In this document: in pieces, positions 28,401 to 36,736 of the stretch | Layout: each line of letters starts with the position of its first letter | Position numbering within the stretch: position 1 is the first letter of the stretch | Source: an uncultured Aquimarina sp. | GTDB taxonomy: Bacteria; Bacteroidota; Bacteroidia; Flavobacteriales; Flavobacteriaceae | Direction of reading: 5' to 3' | NCBI GenBank assembly: GCA_947493495.1 | Contig: CANLRN010000026.1 | Coordinates: forward strand, 1-50,507 | Length of the DNA stretch: 50,507 bases | The notes under the pieces: model-generated | What the model was told of the DNA's origin: nothing | Database searches by the model: none | Seen by the model: only the letters and a program-made list of their open reading frames with translations | Translations under genes and position numbers: made by a program

Positions 28401-29096
28401 ATCTTGTGATTTGAAAATACCAGTACCTTGATAAAAGGCACCACCTCCATCTGATGCTGATCCTCTTCGTTCTCCAGAGGTATAATACCAGATAAAACTT
28501 TTACCGGGTCTCGGATCCTGAATGATTGCTGTTACACTAGGGTTTTGAAAGTTTCGGGTGACTTTTCTCCAAGACTCCCCCCCGTTTTCTGATCTCCACA
28601 TACCTCCACTCGATCCTCCAGCCAGAATAACATTCTCGTTAGTGCGATCGATAGCCAATGCTCTTGTTCTCCCTCCTACATTGAAGGGGCCTCTATTTTT
28701 CCAAAAAGAGAAGTTTCCTGATTTTGCTGATTTTGCAGCAATCTCCAGTGATTTTTGAGAATCATCACCAATAGCTATCTTACTAGAAAATCTAGTTTCT
28801 TTTTCTCGAATGTCAGGAGGAATTATACCAGTTGCAGGATCAACAAGCTGTCTCATTTCATAGGTGTACCTCTTTTCTTGATCCTCAGCAACACTTTTTA
28901 CTTTTGATGACTGAGAAGTACGTGTTTTACCTTCATACAGTTTTTTGATATTGCGGTATACTTGTTTCCCATTAATCTGATTTGAATTGGTACTACTGTT
29001 TTTTGATTGTTGTGCTTGAGAATTGCCAGAAAAACATACTGCCAATACTACAAAAGCGCAAACAATACCCTTTAAATTAAGTAATGATGAATACAT
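25401..29096 (-). CDS. Secreted Asp-box propeller protein with T9SS domain (paralog A)
   Basis: 1231 residues. Signal peptide (about 1-28), a polar linker (about 30-130), then a long Asp-box/VPS10-like propeller region (about 130-870) with SENGGESW, SQDGGRTW, SQDGGNTF and TEDGGETW and the HPDQHALVFYPSNPNKVLSG segment typical of the group. After it come a cadherin-like beta domain (about 885-965), a further beta domain (about 970-1120, VVIYTNENGTPGEEVFNSGE) and a T9SS type A sorting domain (about 1155-1231, VFPNPSTGIF). It is close in sequence and length to the gene at 29591. Binding or processing of an extracellular polymer is plausible, without proof of enzyme activity. It has its own leader, similar to that of its paralog. 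Confidence 0.85.
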   Translation of the reverse strand: MYSSLLNLKGIVCAFVVLAVCFSGNSQAQQSKNSSTNSNQINGKQVYRNIKKLYEGKTRTSQSSKVKSVAEDQEKRYTYEMRQLVDPATGIIPPDIREKETRFSSKIAIGDDSQKSLEIAAKSAKSGNFSFWKNRGPFNVGGRTRALAIDRTNENVILAGGSSGGMWRSENGGESWRKVTRNFQNPSVTAIIQDPRPGKSFIWYYTSGERRGSASDGGGAFYQGTGIFKSQDGGRTWEKLRNTDDNDPAAFGPLDLINSIAIHPENGDIYVGTITGIHRSQDGGNTFIEVLAGDFDTYAEVEITTTGQIYATLDFDSDPNSGFFTSVDGDTWTDITPEFLAEEHQRTVIGSDPTNGNVVYFFTADANRNAPQRAYLYKYDSAAEENWTDLTVNLPTNFGSRGGTFNVQGGYDLVVKVSPADSNLIFVGGTNLYRSTTGFTTPSAPDSWIGGYTSSNGEIFALYTDHHPDQHALVFYPSNPNKVLSGHDGGVSVTEDITATNPQEPVTWTSLSNGYLTTQPYHVSFDPEPNSDDLIAGFQDNSTWYTNSTDGTAPWEDLFGGDGSYSAIADNGSTRYVSSQLGNIIRFNYNEEGENIGFTRITPAGATGFGFIAPFVLDPNNDNIMYLPAGDRIWRNNNLDEVPLSNNAAATVNWVNLSNSATLDGAPIVSLDVSKYPIANRLYYGTASGVVYRMDNANVDGQEALDITTGKELPPGFVTDVNVDPSNADRVIITFSNYRIPSLFITEDGGETWTDISGNLEENIDGSGNGPSVRSTAFLGSSTGRLGARLQRIFAGTSTGLYSTRRLDGQNTVWRKENIVIGNSVVMEVGTRKDGFIAAASHGNGLFSARFPVVNELPEPSLTVSYLLEDITVDINEIEDFDVTVEDLFVNSNGGAISIELQNTNPGLVTATLDDDTISIAFAEGAEVGDQATIVLVATSGNEQVAEGFTINISELPIYNQNGVQTSAIISQNNALDISGAIVQVGDDFVVPEGTTWTIERILAFGTANDAPVLDNATVVIYTNENGTPGEEVFNSGELTPISEPNDTNINLLLPQAITLENGTYWISIYANIDSGRWNWAAQNGGIDSESHLRDIQDVFGAGATNWTPLSLLGIGPIDQIFDLYGVISGGDTDAGTSSSSPLTTLDASSGTTVVFPNPSTGIFTFNLKDFKPNERVSMTVYNIAGTRIYQRNDLRSQFQWDASGFTNGFYFVEIQGESGIERNFKLLLQQ

Positions 29097-29431
29097 GATT
29101 TTATTTATTTTTGATTTATATGAAGGCTAAAAGTAAATCAAAAAGTAGGAAACTATGTTAAATTCTAGCAAAAAGCAGCAATAGGTTTATTTTTTACATT
29201 TTCCCTAAAACATACGGAAATTTATACTAATATGATTTTAAAATCGCAATATATAAATAGAATTGTTTGTTTATACTTTTGAAGTAAGCTAAATCACTAT
29301 GGACTAAAGTCTATAGGTTTCTAAATCTGACTCAAGTCAGCTACACGGGTATCAGCTTTTAACAGTTAGTCATTAGCTATTTTGAAAAAAACTAAAAGTT
29401 AATGAATCAAAACTAAGTACTTTTACAATTT

Positions 29432-29495
29432 TTAGAAGCTAAAGCCAGATGCACTAAAGCGCATAGTGTTGACTATTTTTGAGACCAATAAAATT
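29432..29495. repeat. Short intergenic repeat, copy 1
   Basis: TTAGAAGCTAAAG ... CACTAAAGCGCATAGTGTT ... GACTATTTTTGAGACCAATA recurs with substitutions at 41466-41531 (CACTAAAGTGAGTAGTTTTA, ACTATTTTTGAAACCAATA). No coding sense is seen. The rest of the 29097-29590 gap has two small hairpins (29297-29316 and 29327-29340), the terminator at 29503 and the promoter region of paralog A. Confidence 0.6.
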
Positions 29496-29502
29496 ATTGA
29501 AA

Positions 29503-29534
29503 AAAGGCATTCTTCTGATCAGAAGAATGCCTTT
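29503..29534 (-). terminator. Rho-independent terminator of paralog B
   Basis: Perfect palindrome AAAGGCATTCTTCTGA / TCAGAAGAATGCCTTT with A-run to its left, which is a T-run in the direction of the reverse-strand gene ending at 29591. It separates the two tandem paralogs into distinct transcripts. Confidence 0.85.
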
Positions 29535-29590
29535 CGTATATACGTTAATCTATCAACCCGTTTCTAAAAGAAATAAGGTTCAATAATTGA

Positions 29591-32500
29591 TTATTTATTA
29601 ACCAAAATTTTCATTTTCTCAGAAATCCCTGCTCCATCTATTGTAACAAAATAAAAGCCCGAATTCATAGAAGATGCATCCCAGCTATAATCTGCCTCAG
29701 AAGAAAGGTTCAAATTTTCGTGAACTATTTGTCCAGTGATATTAAATATCCGAAGTGTTATTTTCTGATCTACATTTAATGCTCTTATATTAAAATTAAA
29801 TACATCAGAAGATGGGTTTGGATACACTAAAGAGCTAATACCAGAGTTTAATGTTACTAGTGGTTCGTCTTGTGCAACTTCTACTTCGTCTGGTGATGTA
29901 TCCGTACTAATAATATCTCCAAAAATCTGGAAAATTTGATCCAGAGGGTCTCTACCTAATGCTGCAGAAGCTGCAGTCCAATCAACAGCACCTGTGCCAA
30001 AAAGATCAGCAGCGTCTCTAAATTGAGATTCATCTCCTACAACATTATCTTGTGATGCCCAGAACCATTGGTTGCCTCCATCAAACGCTAAATTTGCATA
30101 TATTGATATCCAATATTTACCACTCTCTAAAGTTACTATCTCTGGTAATAAGATATTTAAGTTATTATCATTCAATTCTGATATGGGTGTGATCTCTCCG
30201 CTGTTATAGATTACCTCTCCTGGTATTCCATTGTTGTCATCAAATACAACTATTGTTATATTATCAAGAGTAGGAGTTCCATTAGCGCCACCAAAAGCTA
30301 GTACTCTATCAATATTCCAAGTATTTCCTGTAGGTATTGTAAAATCATCTGCTGATTGTGCCAATCCACCAAAATCTAAAAAGTTTTGTGATGGTAATGT
30401 AGATACTTGTGCATTTATTTGCTCATAAATAGAAGGTTCAGAAACGGTAACCGTGAAACCTTCAGATACTTGCTCGTTTCCAGAAGTAGCTATCAAGCCT
30501 ATTGCAGCAGCTCCGAGAGAGTCAGGAGCATATGATAATGTAATCGTATTTCCTGATAATACTGCAGTTACTAATTCTGGATTAGAGTTTGTTAATTCTA
30601 TATCGATAGGTAATCCCTGTGATTGAACAAATAATCCAGTAATATCGATTTCTGTATCTTCACTATTCTCATCTACTACAAAGTCATTTAATAAAAATGC
30701 TGTGGTTAAGGAAGATTCAGGTAGTGGGTTAGCGATTATAGGGAAACGAGCACTAAATAATCCACTACCATGTGCTGCTACTGCTATAAACCCATCTTTT
30801 CTAGTAACCACTTCATCAGCTACAGAATTACCAATAGCAAAGTTCTCTTTTCTCCATACCGTATTTTGTCCATTTAAGTTTCTAGTAGAATATAAACCTG
30901 TACTAGTCGCTGCAAATATTCTCTGCAGTCTAGCGCCAACTCTACCTGTACTACTCCCTAAGAATGCAGTACTTCTTACCGATGGCCCATTACCTGTACC
31001 ATCAGCATTTTCTTCTAGATTACCACTAATATTGGTCCAGGTTTCACCTGCATCCTCAGTAAAAAATACACTTGGAATACCATAATTAGAAAAAGTAATA
31101 ATTACACGATCTGCATTAGATGGGTCTACATTAATATCATTTACAAAACCTGCTGGTAATCCTTTTCCAGTAGTAATGTCAATTGCTTGTTGATCATCTA
31201 TAATTGCATTATCCATTCGATATACAATCCCAGAATTAGTTCCATAATACAGTCTATTGGCTACAGGAAATTTAGATATATCTAAAGCGGTAATAGTAGA
31301 CTCATCTACTGTAGCAGATGTTGTAATGTTTGCCCAGTTTTCTGTAGCAGATCCGTTTGTAAATAATGGTAAACCATCCAGATCATTATTTCTCCATATT
31401 GTGTTTCCTGCTGGCATATACATAATATTATCATTGTTAGGATCCAAAATAAATGGATTGATAAATGCAAATCCAGAAGCTCCTGCAGGCTCTACGGCAG
31501 AAAATGATTCCAAAACTCCTGCCTCATCAAAATTAAATCTAAAAACATTTCCTCTCTGTGAAGAAACATAACGTGTTCTTCCATTATCAGCGATAGCACT
31601 GTACGCTCCATCACCTCCAAAATCTTCTTCCCAAGGAGCATTAGAATCTGTAGAATTCGTAAACCAAGTCCCATTATCCTGGAATCCTGCCACTAAATCA
31701 TCGGTATTAGGTTCTGGATCAAATGCTACGTGATAAGGTTGTGTGGTAATATATCCATTATTCAGGGACTCCCAGGCTACTGGTTCTATACCATCATTTG
31801 TAGCTGTAATATCTTCTGTAACAAAAACACCTCCATCATTACCAGATAATGCTTTGTTTGGATTAGAAGGAAAAAATGTCAACACATGCTGATCTGGATG
31901 CTGATTAGTGTATAAACTTATATCATTCAAGGGAGAGTATCCTGCAACCCAACTTTCTTGTCCAGCAGGCGTAGTAAATCCAGTAGTAGATCGATATAGA
32001 TTTGTTCCTCCAACAAATACTGTGTTACTATCTGTAGGATGTACTTTTACAATCATATTATAGCCTCCTTGTAAATCTAAACTTCCGATGGGTCCGCCAA
32101 TAAAAAGCGGCAAATTAGCACTTAAATCTGTGTAGGTTCCTGTAATAGCATCATATCTATTTAACAAAACTCCTAAGCCTCCACTACTGTTTTGAGTTAA
32201 AAAATAAACAGTTTCCTCATTAGAAGGGTCAATTCCTATTTTAGTTCGAGAATAATCTGGAACAAATCCTTCTGGAGTAATATTTGTCCAACTTCCTATA
32301 TCTCCTGTAGAAGATGTGAAAAATCCAGCAGGTTCACTATCAGAATCCATTGTCGCATACAGCTGACCCGTAGAACTAACAACAACTTCTGCGAAAGTAT
32401 CAAATCCACCTGACAACACTTCTGTAAAAGAATTTCCTCCATCTTGTGATCTTTGAATCCCTGTAATAGTTCCTGCGTAAACATCTCCATTGGTTGGATC

Positions 32501-33289
32501 TATAACTATAGAACTAATCAAATCAAACGGTTGATCTGCGTTAAAAGCACCTACATCTGGATTAATTGTTGCTCTTAATTGTTCCCAAGTACGTCCACCA
32601 TCTTGAGATTTATAAATCCCAGATCCTTGATAAAAAGCTCCACCAGCTCCAGCAGAATTCCCTGAGCGTTCTCCTGAGGCATAGTACCAAGTAAAGCTTC
32701 TTCCTGGTCTTGGATCCTGAACAATTGCAGTGATACTAGGATCTTGAAAACCTCTAGTTACTTTTCTCCAAGTTTCTCCCCCATTTTCTGTTCTCCATAA
32801 TCCCCCAGAGACACCTCCAGCTAGAATTACATTCTCATTTCTGCTATCAATTGCCAATGCACGAGTTCTTCCTCCTACATTAAACGGCCCTCTATTTCTC
32901 CAAAAAGAGAAGCTACCTGCTTTTGCAGATTTTGCTGCAACTGCCAATGATTTCTGAGAATCATCACTAGTACTAATTTTACTAGAAAATTGTAGTTCTG
33001 CTTTTCTAACACCTTTTGGAATAATTCCTGTGTTTGGGTTCTTTAATTTTGAAAGTAGAAATTCTGATCGGTCCTCAGCCCTATCTGATACTTTAACCGG
33101 TTTTTTGCTCGTATCCGTAGACCCAGTTTGACTATCAAACATTTTCGTCTGCTTGTACAATTTATGTCCTTTTTGAACAGGTGATGCACTGGTCTTTAGT
33201 TGTTGTGTCTGTGAAGTAGCTGTGTAGCTAAATAAAATCATCCCACAGACAAGAAAGCCTCTAAAGAGGCGGTGTAGTATTGTATTCAT
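29591..33289 (-). CDS. Secreted Asp-box propeller protein with T9SS domain (paralog B)
   Basis: 1232 residues, one longer than its neighbour paralog A, with the same domain order: signal peptide (about 1-27), polar linker, Asp-box/VPS10-like propeller (about 130-870; TENGGETW, SQDGGRTW, SQDGGNSF, TEDAGETW), cadherin-like beta domain, second beta domain (IVVFDDNNGIPGEVIYNSGE) and T9SS sorting domain (VYPNPSSDVF, end VNK). Long stretches such as NRGPFNVGGRTRALAID are identical in both. The upstream regions of the two genes are also alike, so the duplication included the promoter. A TAnnTTTG box precedes this copy. Surface location is likely; function beyond propeller-type binding or hydrolysis is unknown. 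Confidence 0.85.
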   Translation of the reverse strand: MNTILHRLFRGFLVCGMILFSYTATSQTQQLKTSASPVQKGHKLYKQTKMFDSQTGSTDTSKKPVKVSDRAEDRSEFLLSKLKNPNTGIIPKGVRKAELQFSSKISTSDDSQKSLAVAAKSAKAGSFSFWRNRGPFNVGGRTRALAIDSRNENVILAGGVSGGLWRTENGGETWRKVTRGFQDPSITAIVQDPRPGRSFTWYYASGERSGNSAGAGGAFYQGSGIYKSQDGGRTWEQLRATINPDVGAFNADQPFDLISSIVIDPTNGDVYAGTITGIQRSQDGGNSFTEVLSGGFDTFAEVVVSSTGQLYATMDSDSEPAGFFTSSTGDIGSWTNITPEGFVPDYSRTKIGIDPSNEETVYFLTQNSSGGLGVLLNRYDAITGTYTDLSANLPLFIGGPIGSLDLQGGYNMIVKVHPTDSNTVFVGGTNLYRSTTGFTTPAGQESWVAGYSPLNDISLYTNQHPDQHVLTFFPSNPNKALSGNDGGVFVTEDITATNDGIEPVAWESLNNGYITTQPYHVAFDPEPNTDDLVAGFQDNGTWFTNSTDSNAPWEEDFGGDGAYSAIADNGRTRYVSSQRGNVFRFNFDEAGVLESFSAVEPAGASGFAFINPFILDPNNDNIMYMPAGNTIWRNNDLDGLPLFTNGSATENWANITTSATVDESTITALDISKFPVANRLYYGTNSGIVYRMDNAIIDDQQAIDITTGKGLPAGFVNDINVDPSNADRVIITFSNYGIPSVFFTEDAGETWTNISGNLEENADGTGNGPSVRSTAFLGSSTGRVGARLQRIFAATSTGLYSTRNLNGQNTVWRKENFAIGNSVADEVVTRKDGFIAVAAHGSGLFSARFPIIANPLPESSLTTAFLLNDFVVDENSEDTEIDITGLFVQSQGLPIDIELTNSNPELVTAVLSGNTITLSYAPDSLGAAAIGLIATSGNEQVSEGFTVTVSEPSIYEQINAQVSTLPSQNFLDFGGLAQSADDFTIPTGNTWNIDRVLAFGGANGTPTLDNITIVVFDDNNGIPGEVIYNSGEITPISELNDNNLNILLPEIVTLESGKYWISIYANLAFDGGNQWFWASQDNVVGDESQFRDAADLFGTGAVDWTAASAALGRDPLDQIFQIFGDIISTDTSPDEVEVAQDEPLVTLNSGISSLVYPNPSSDVFNFNIRALNVDQKITLRIFNITGQIVHENLNLSSEADYSWDASSMNSGFYFVTIDGAGISEKMKILVNK

Positions 33290-33315
33290 CTTAATTAAGT
33301 AATTTGTATGAATGT

Positions 33316-33323
33316 CAAAAATA
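33316..33323 (-). promoter_or_regulatory. Candidate -7 box of paralog B
   Basis: Read on the reverse strand, TATTTTTG fits TAnnTTTG and lies 26 bp before the start codon. The corresponding place upstream of paralog A has TACTTTTA within a similar leader, suggesting the promoter was copied with the gene and has drifted. Confidence 0.5.
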
Positions 33324-33523
33324 AATTAAAAAACAAGAAAATGTGTTAAATTTTGGCAAAAAACACGAATACGTCTATTTTTCATCAATTTTATTCAAAA
33401 ACACAAGGGAATTTATAGTGTTTTTTATAGATTGTGCAATTTGGAGGTGGTTTATCTTTGTCCATCTGAGACATCCAATAAAGATTTTATCCAATAAATA
33501 CAGTGACATATTTAACTATAAAA

Positions 33524-33662
33524 CAGCAAGTTAAAAAATACTTCAATGGTAGCTTGTCGAATACCATACTAACTTTTGTTTTTGATTTCACTTCGACAGG
33601 CCAATCTACTGACAAGGCAGGCTCAGTGTGGCAAAATAACTAATTTTTGAGCTTAACTTAAC
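33524..33662. mobile_element. MITE-like element, second copy in inverted orientation
   Basis: The reverse complement of this stretch aligns nearly end to end with the element at 22598-22734: shared blocks include GTTAAGTTAA, CACTGAGC, GCCTGTCGAAGTG and ATCAAAAAC. One terminal repeat (TTAACTTAAC, 33653-33662) is kept; the other (CAGCAAGTTAA, 33524-33534) is degenerate. The internal inverted repeat around GCTTGTCGAA / TTCGACAGGC also persists. The rest of the 33290-33696 gap holds the paralog B promoter and no gene. Confidence 0.55.
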
Positions 33663-33696
33663 AATATTGGAGTTTATAGAAAAGAATTGCTGTATC

Positions 33697-34071
33697 TCAA
33701 TTAGGAGTAATGCTAAATTCTCTGTTCTCTGTAATAACATGGCATACATCTGATGTTACAGTAATAAGATCGGTGGAAACAAATGTTTTATAACCTTCTC
33801 CGCTAATTGTAATCGTGTAGTTTCCTTCTCTCTCAAAAGCACCTATATAGATACTATCATTACTAATATTTTGTAATCTTTCTGTGTAGTCATTATCTGT
33901 CGCTATTACAGTAATCCCTTCTGTGATCGCATCATTTGTATCCTTAGACTTTACAATTATCTCTAATCCTTCTACAGAATTAGTAGTACAAAACACAGGA
34001 TCTTCTGTATCTTGCTCATCTAAACTACAAGCAGTAAAGGTGATTAAAAGTATAAATACTATATTCTTCAT
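33697..34071 (-). CDS. Small lipoprotein, carboxypeptidase-regulatory-like beta domain
   Basis: 124 residues. A short signal ends in the lipobox FTAC (cysteine 16), followed by SLDEQDTED, an acidic stretch favouring surface export in Bacteroidota. The remainder (about 35-124) is one beta-sandwich-like domain with VKSKDTNDAITEGITVIATD and YTITISGEGYKTF, which resembles carboxypeptidase-regulatory-like or PEGA-type domains. Function unknown. It stands alone downstream of a repeat element and upstream (on the same strand) of the aldehyde dehydrogenase, with about 165 bp between. Confidence 0.65.
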   Translation of the reverse strand: MKNIVFILLITFTACSLDEQDTEDPVFCTTNSVEGLEIIVKSKDTNDAITEGITVIATDNDYTERLQNISNDSIYIGAFEREGNYTITISGEGYKTFVSTDLITVTSDVCHVITENREFSITPN

Positions 34072-34183
34072 AATTCCTCCATATATTTATATTTAGATAC
34101 ATTTTTATTAATATGGTTGCTTCAGTAATCTAAATAATATTATACATTTTATTTTACGCAGCTACTAAGATAATAAACAAAAG

Positions 34184-34212
34184 AGCATCCTTCAAATGAT
34201 AAGAAGAATGCT
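34184..34212 (-). terminator. Hairpin terminator after aldehyde dehydrogenase gene
   Basis: AGCAT-c-CTTC pairs with GAAG-a-ATGCT (one mismatch). An A-rich run on its left gives a T-rich tail for the reverse-strand gene ending at 34239. Confidence 0.6.
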
Positions 34213-34238
34213 TTTTATTACATGATCAATAAACTTTT

Positions 34239-35792
34239 CTATAAATCAAATTTAATTCCTTGTGCTAATGGAAGCTCAGTGGTATAATTAATTGTATTAG
34301 TTTGGCGACGCATATAGACTTTCCAGGCATCTGATCCAGATTCTCTTCCTCCTCCTGTTTCTTTTTCACCGCCAAAAGCTCCTCCTATTTCTGCTCCAGA
34401 GGTACCAATATTTACATTTGCAATACCGCAATCTGATCCAGCATGAGATAAGAATCGCTCAGCTTCTCGCAGATTATTGGTCATTATTGAAGAGGATAAC
34501 CCTTGAGCTACTCCGTTCTGAAGGTCAATAGCACTTTCTACATCACCGCTATACTTCAATATATATAAAACTGGAGCAAATGTTTCGTGCTGCACAATTT
34601 CAAAAGAGTTATCAGCTTCTGCAATTGCTGGTTTTACATAACATCCACTTTCATAACCTTCTCCAGTAAGAACACCTCCTTCTACCACGATATTTCCTCC
34701 TTCTTCTACAACTTTAGCTAAAGCGTTTTGATATCCTTTTACAGCATCTTTATCTATTAATGGCCCTACATGATTTTTTTCATCAAGTGGGTTCCCAATA
34801 CGCAATTGCTTATATGCATCTACTATTGCATTTTTTACCTTCTCATAAATGGACTGATGAATAATCAATCTTCTGGTGGAAGTACAGCGCTGTCCTGCAG
34901 TCCCTACAGCGCCAAAAACAGCACCAATCACTGTCATTTTGATATCTGCATCTGGTGTAACAATAATGGCATTATTTCCTCCAAGTTCAAGTAATGATCT
35001 TCCTAAACGTTGTCCAACCGCAGCTCCGACAATTTTACCCATTCTGGTAGATCCCGTAGCAGAAATTAATGGAATACGTTTATCGGTAGTCATCATCTCT
35101 CCTACTTTATAATCTCCATTAATCAAACAAGAAATTCCTTCTGGCAAATTATTTGCTTTTAGTACATTAGAAATTATATGCTGACAAGCAATCCCACACA
35201 ATGGTGTTTTTTCACTAGGTTTCCATACACATACATCACCACAAATCCAAGCCAATGCAGTATTCCAAGCCCAAACTGCTACTGGAAAATTAAATGCTGA
35301 TATAATTCCTACTATACCGAGTGGATGATATTGCTCATACATTCTATGTCCAGGTCGTTCTGAATGCATTGTTAATCCGTGTAATTGACGGGATAATCCA
35401 ACCGCAAAATCACAGATATCTATCATTTCCTGAACCTCTCCCAAACCTTCTTGATAGGATTTACCCATTTCATAAGACACTAATTTTCCTAGAGGTTCTT
35501 TTAATTTTCTTAATTCTTCACCAAACTGTCTTACAATTTCTCCTCTTTGGGGAGCAGGCAGTATTCTCCAAGTCTTAAAAGCTGAAATTGACGTTTCGAT
35601 GACTTTTTTGTAATCTGATGCCGAAGTGCTTATTACTTTTCCTATGACTTGACCATCAACTGGGGAGTACGATAAAATCTCATCCCCTGAAGAAAACCAG
35701 TCAGAACCTGTAGAGGTTCCTTGATTTATATCAGAAATTCCTAATTTCTTTAAAGCTTCTTTTATTCCAAAATCTGTTATGAGTCCAAGCAT
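34239..35792 (-). CDS. ALDH7-type aldehyde dehydrogenase
   Basis: 517 residues. NAD(P)-dependent oxidation of an aldehyde to its acid in the cytosol. The glutamate motif LELGGNNA and the cysteine motif GTAGQRCTSTRRL are intact, and the N-terminus (FGIKEALKKLGI, NQGTSTGSDWFS) is of the antiquitin/ALDH7 type, whose known members oxidise alpha-aminoadipate semialdehyde in lysine breakdown. The next gene upstream on the same strand encodes 3-hydroxyanthranilate dioxygenase, so a 2-aminomuconate-semialdehyde role in tryptophan breakdown is the alternative. The gap of 169 bp does not prove co-transcription. Family sure, substrate open. Confidence 0.9.
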   Translation of the reverse strand: MLGLITDFGIKEALKKLGISDINQGTSTGSDWFSSGDEILSYSPVDGQVIGKVISTSASDYKKVIETSISAFKTWRILPAPQRGEIVRQFGEELRKLKEPLGKLVSYEMGKSYQEGLGEVQEMIDICDFAVGLSRQLHGLTMHSERPGHRMYEQYHPLGIVGIISAFNFPVAVWAWNTALAWICGDVCVWKPSEKTPLCGIACQHIISNVLKANNLPEGISCLINGDYKVGEMMTTDKRIPLISATGSTRMGKIVGAAVGQRLGRSLLELGGNNAIIVTPDADIKMTVIGAVFGAVGTAGQRCTSTRRLIIHQSIYEKVKNAIVDAYKQLRIGNPLDEKNHVGPLIDKDAVKGYQNALAKVVEEGGNIVVEGGVLTGEGYESGCYVKPAIAEADNSFEIVQHETFAPVLYILKYSGDVESAIDLQNGVAQGLSSSIMTNNLREAERFLSHAGSDCGIANVNIGTSGAEIGGAFGGEKETGGGRESGSDAWKVYMRRQTNTINYTTELPLAQGIKFDL

Positions 35793-35961
35793 AGTACTAC
35801 ATTTTTATTTTTTTAAAATATAACAGTAAAAATACTGTTTTTTTACAGTTGTTTTTATGTTTGATTCTATAAACTATTAATCTGTGTCATTTTGTTTTTT
35901 ATAGTATGATTAAAGAAGTTAATTTATTATTTTTTAGATCATATTAAACAAAATTGATTTA

Positions 35962-36501
35962 TTATTTTTCTGTAATAAAGCGTTTGTCTACTGGCATCTC
36001 TATATTGCAATTAGAACAAGTTCTAAGGTTTTTATTCCCATAGAAATCTTTAAAATGTTTTAGAAAATCTTTTTCGATATCTTCTAATTTAAAATATACA
36101 TCGTGTAACTTGGTATTGCAATGGTCACAAAACCAAAGTAATCCGTCTTCGGCATCAAGGTTTGCTCGTTTTCTTTCGATCACCAGACCAATAGATCCTT
36201 CATGACGAACTGGAGAATGTGGAACTCTAGCGGGATGTAAATACATATCTCCTGGTCCTAATTTCATTGTTTTCTTCTCTCCGTTTTCCTGGATGTGTAC
36301 CTCTATTTCTCCTTCTAATTGATAAAAAAGTTCTTCGGTTTCATTATAATGATAGTCTTTTCTGGCATTGGGTCCTGCAACGATCATAACGATATAATCT
36401 CCTGCTTCTTTATATAAATTTTTATTCCCAACTGGTGGTTTTAGCGTATTTCTATTTTCTTTAATCCACTGATTAAGATTAAAAGGTTTTTGAATAGACA
36501 T
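35962..36501 (-). CDS. 3-hydroxyanthranilate 3,4-dioxygenase
   Basis: 179 residues from the preferred start MSIQKPFNLNQW (36501); an in-frame start at 36519 adds six residues. This cupin iron enzyme opens the ring of 3-hydroxyanthranilate in the kynurenine pathway towards quinolinate/NAD or full oxidation. With this start the metal ligands fall at H51, E57 and H95, and the second rubredoxin-like iron site at C125, C128, C162 and C165, the same numbering as in the well-studied bacterial enzyme; this supports both identity and start. No other kynurenine-pathway gene is in the window, apart perhaps from the neighbouring aldehyde dehydrogenase on the same strand. Confidence 0.95.
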   Translation of the reverse strand: MSIQKPFNLNQWIKENRNTLKPPVGNKNLYKEAGDYIVMIVAGPNARKDYHYNETEELFYQLEGEIEVHIQENGEKKTMKLGPGDMYLHPARVPHSPVRHEGSIGLVIERKRANLDAEDGLLWFCDHCNTKLHDVYFKLEDIEKDFLKHFKDFYGNKNLRTCSNCNIEMPVDKRFITEK

Positions 36502-36651
36502 AGTTTCTGAATTTTTCAACTATAAAAATACAGAATTGAATAGAAAAGATGTAGAAATTTTGATAAAGAATAATGGAACCTTGATTTGTAGCGTAAATGA
36601 GCTACCCTCGAAGCAAAATCAAATTTTGAATAAGGTTTGATTTACTAAAAA

Positions 36652-36692
36652 AGAAATCGCTCAAACAAGATGTCTCTTGTAGAGCGATTTCT
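36652..36692 (-). terminator. Strong rho-independent terminator
   Basis: AGAAATCGCTC pairs with GAGCGATTTCT, and an inner ACAAGA / TCTTGT extends the hairpin. The A-run to the left is the T-tail for the reverse-strand lipoprotein gene ending at 36737. The rest of the 36520-36736 gap shows nothing else. Confidence 0.85.
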
Positions 36693-36736
36693 AACTAAAT
36701 AACCAACCAAAAAATTTATATTGTTCAGTACAATTC

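Noticed and set aside
29297..29340. Two adjacent small hairpins, considered as riboswitch or small RNA
   Set aside because: Stems are only four to six base pairs with no conserved core known to me; without further copies it is no more than chance in A/T-rich DNA.
30702..31085. 127-codon open frame on the + strand inside propeller paralog B
   Set aside because: It lies antisense to a well-supported coding region with Asp boxes, has no recognisable domain and arises from the repetitive codon use of the real gene.
33343..33534. 63-codon + strand open frame between paralog B and the MITE-like copy
   Set aside because: It overlaps the promoter region of paralog B on the other strand and shows no protein-like features.
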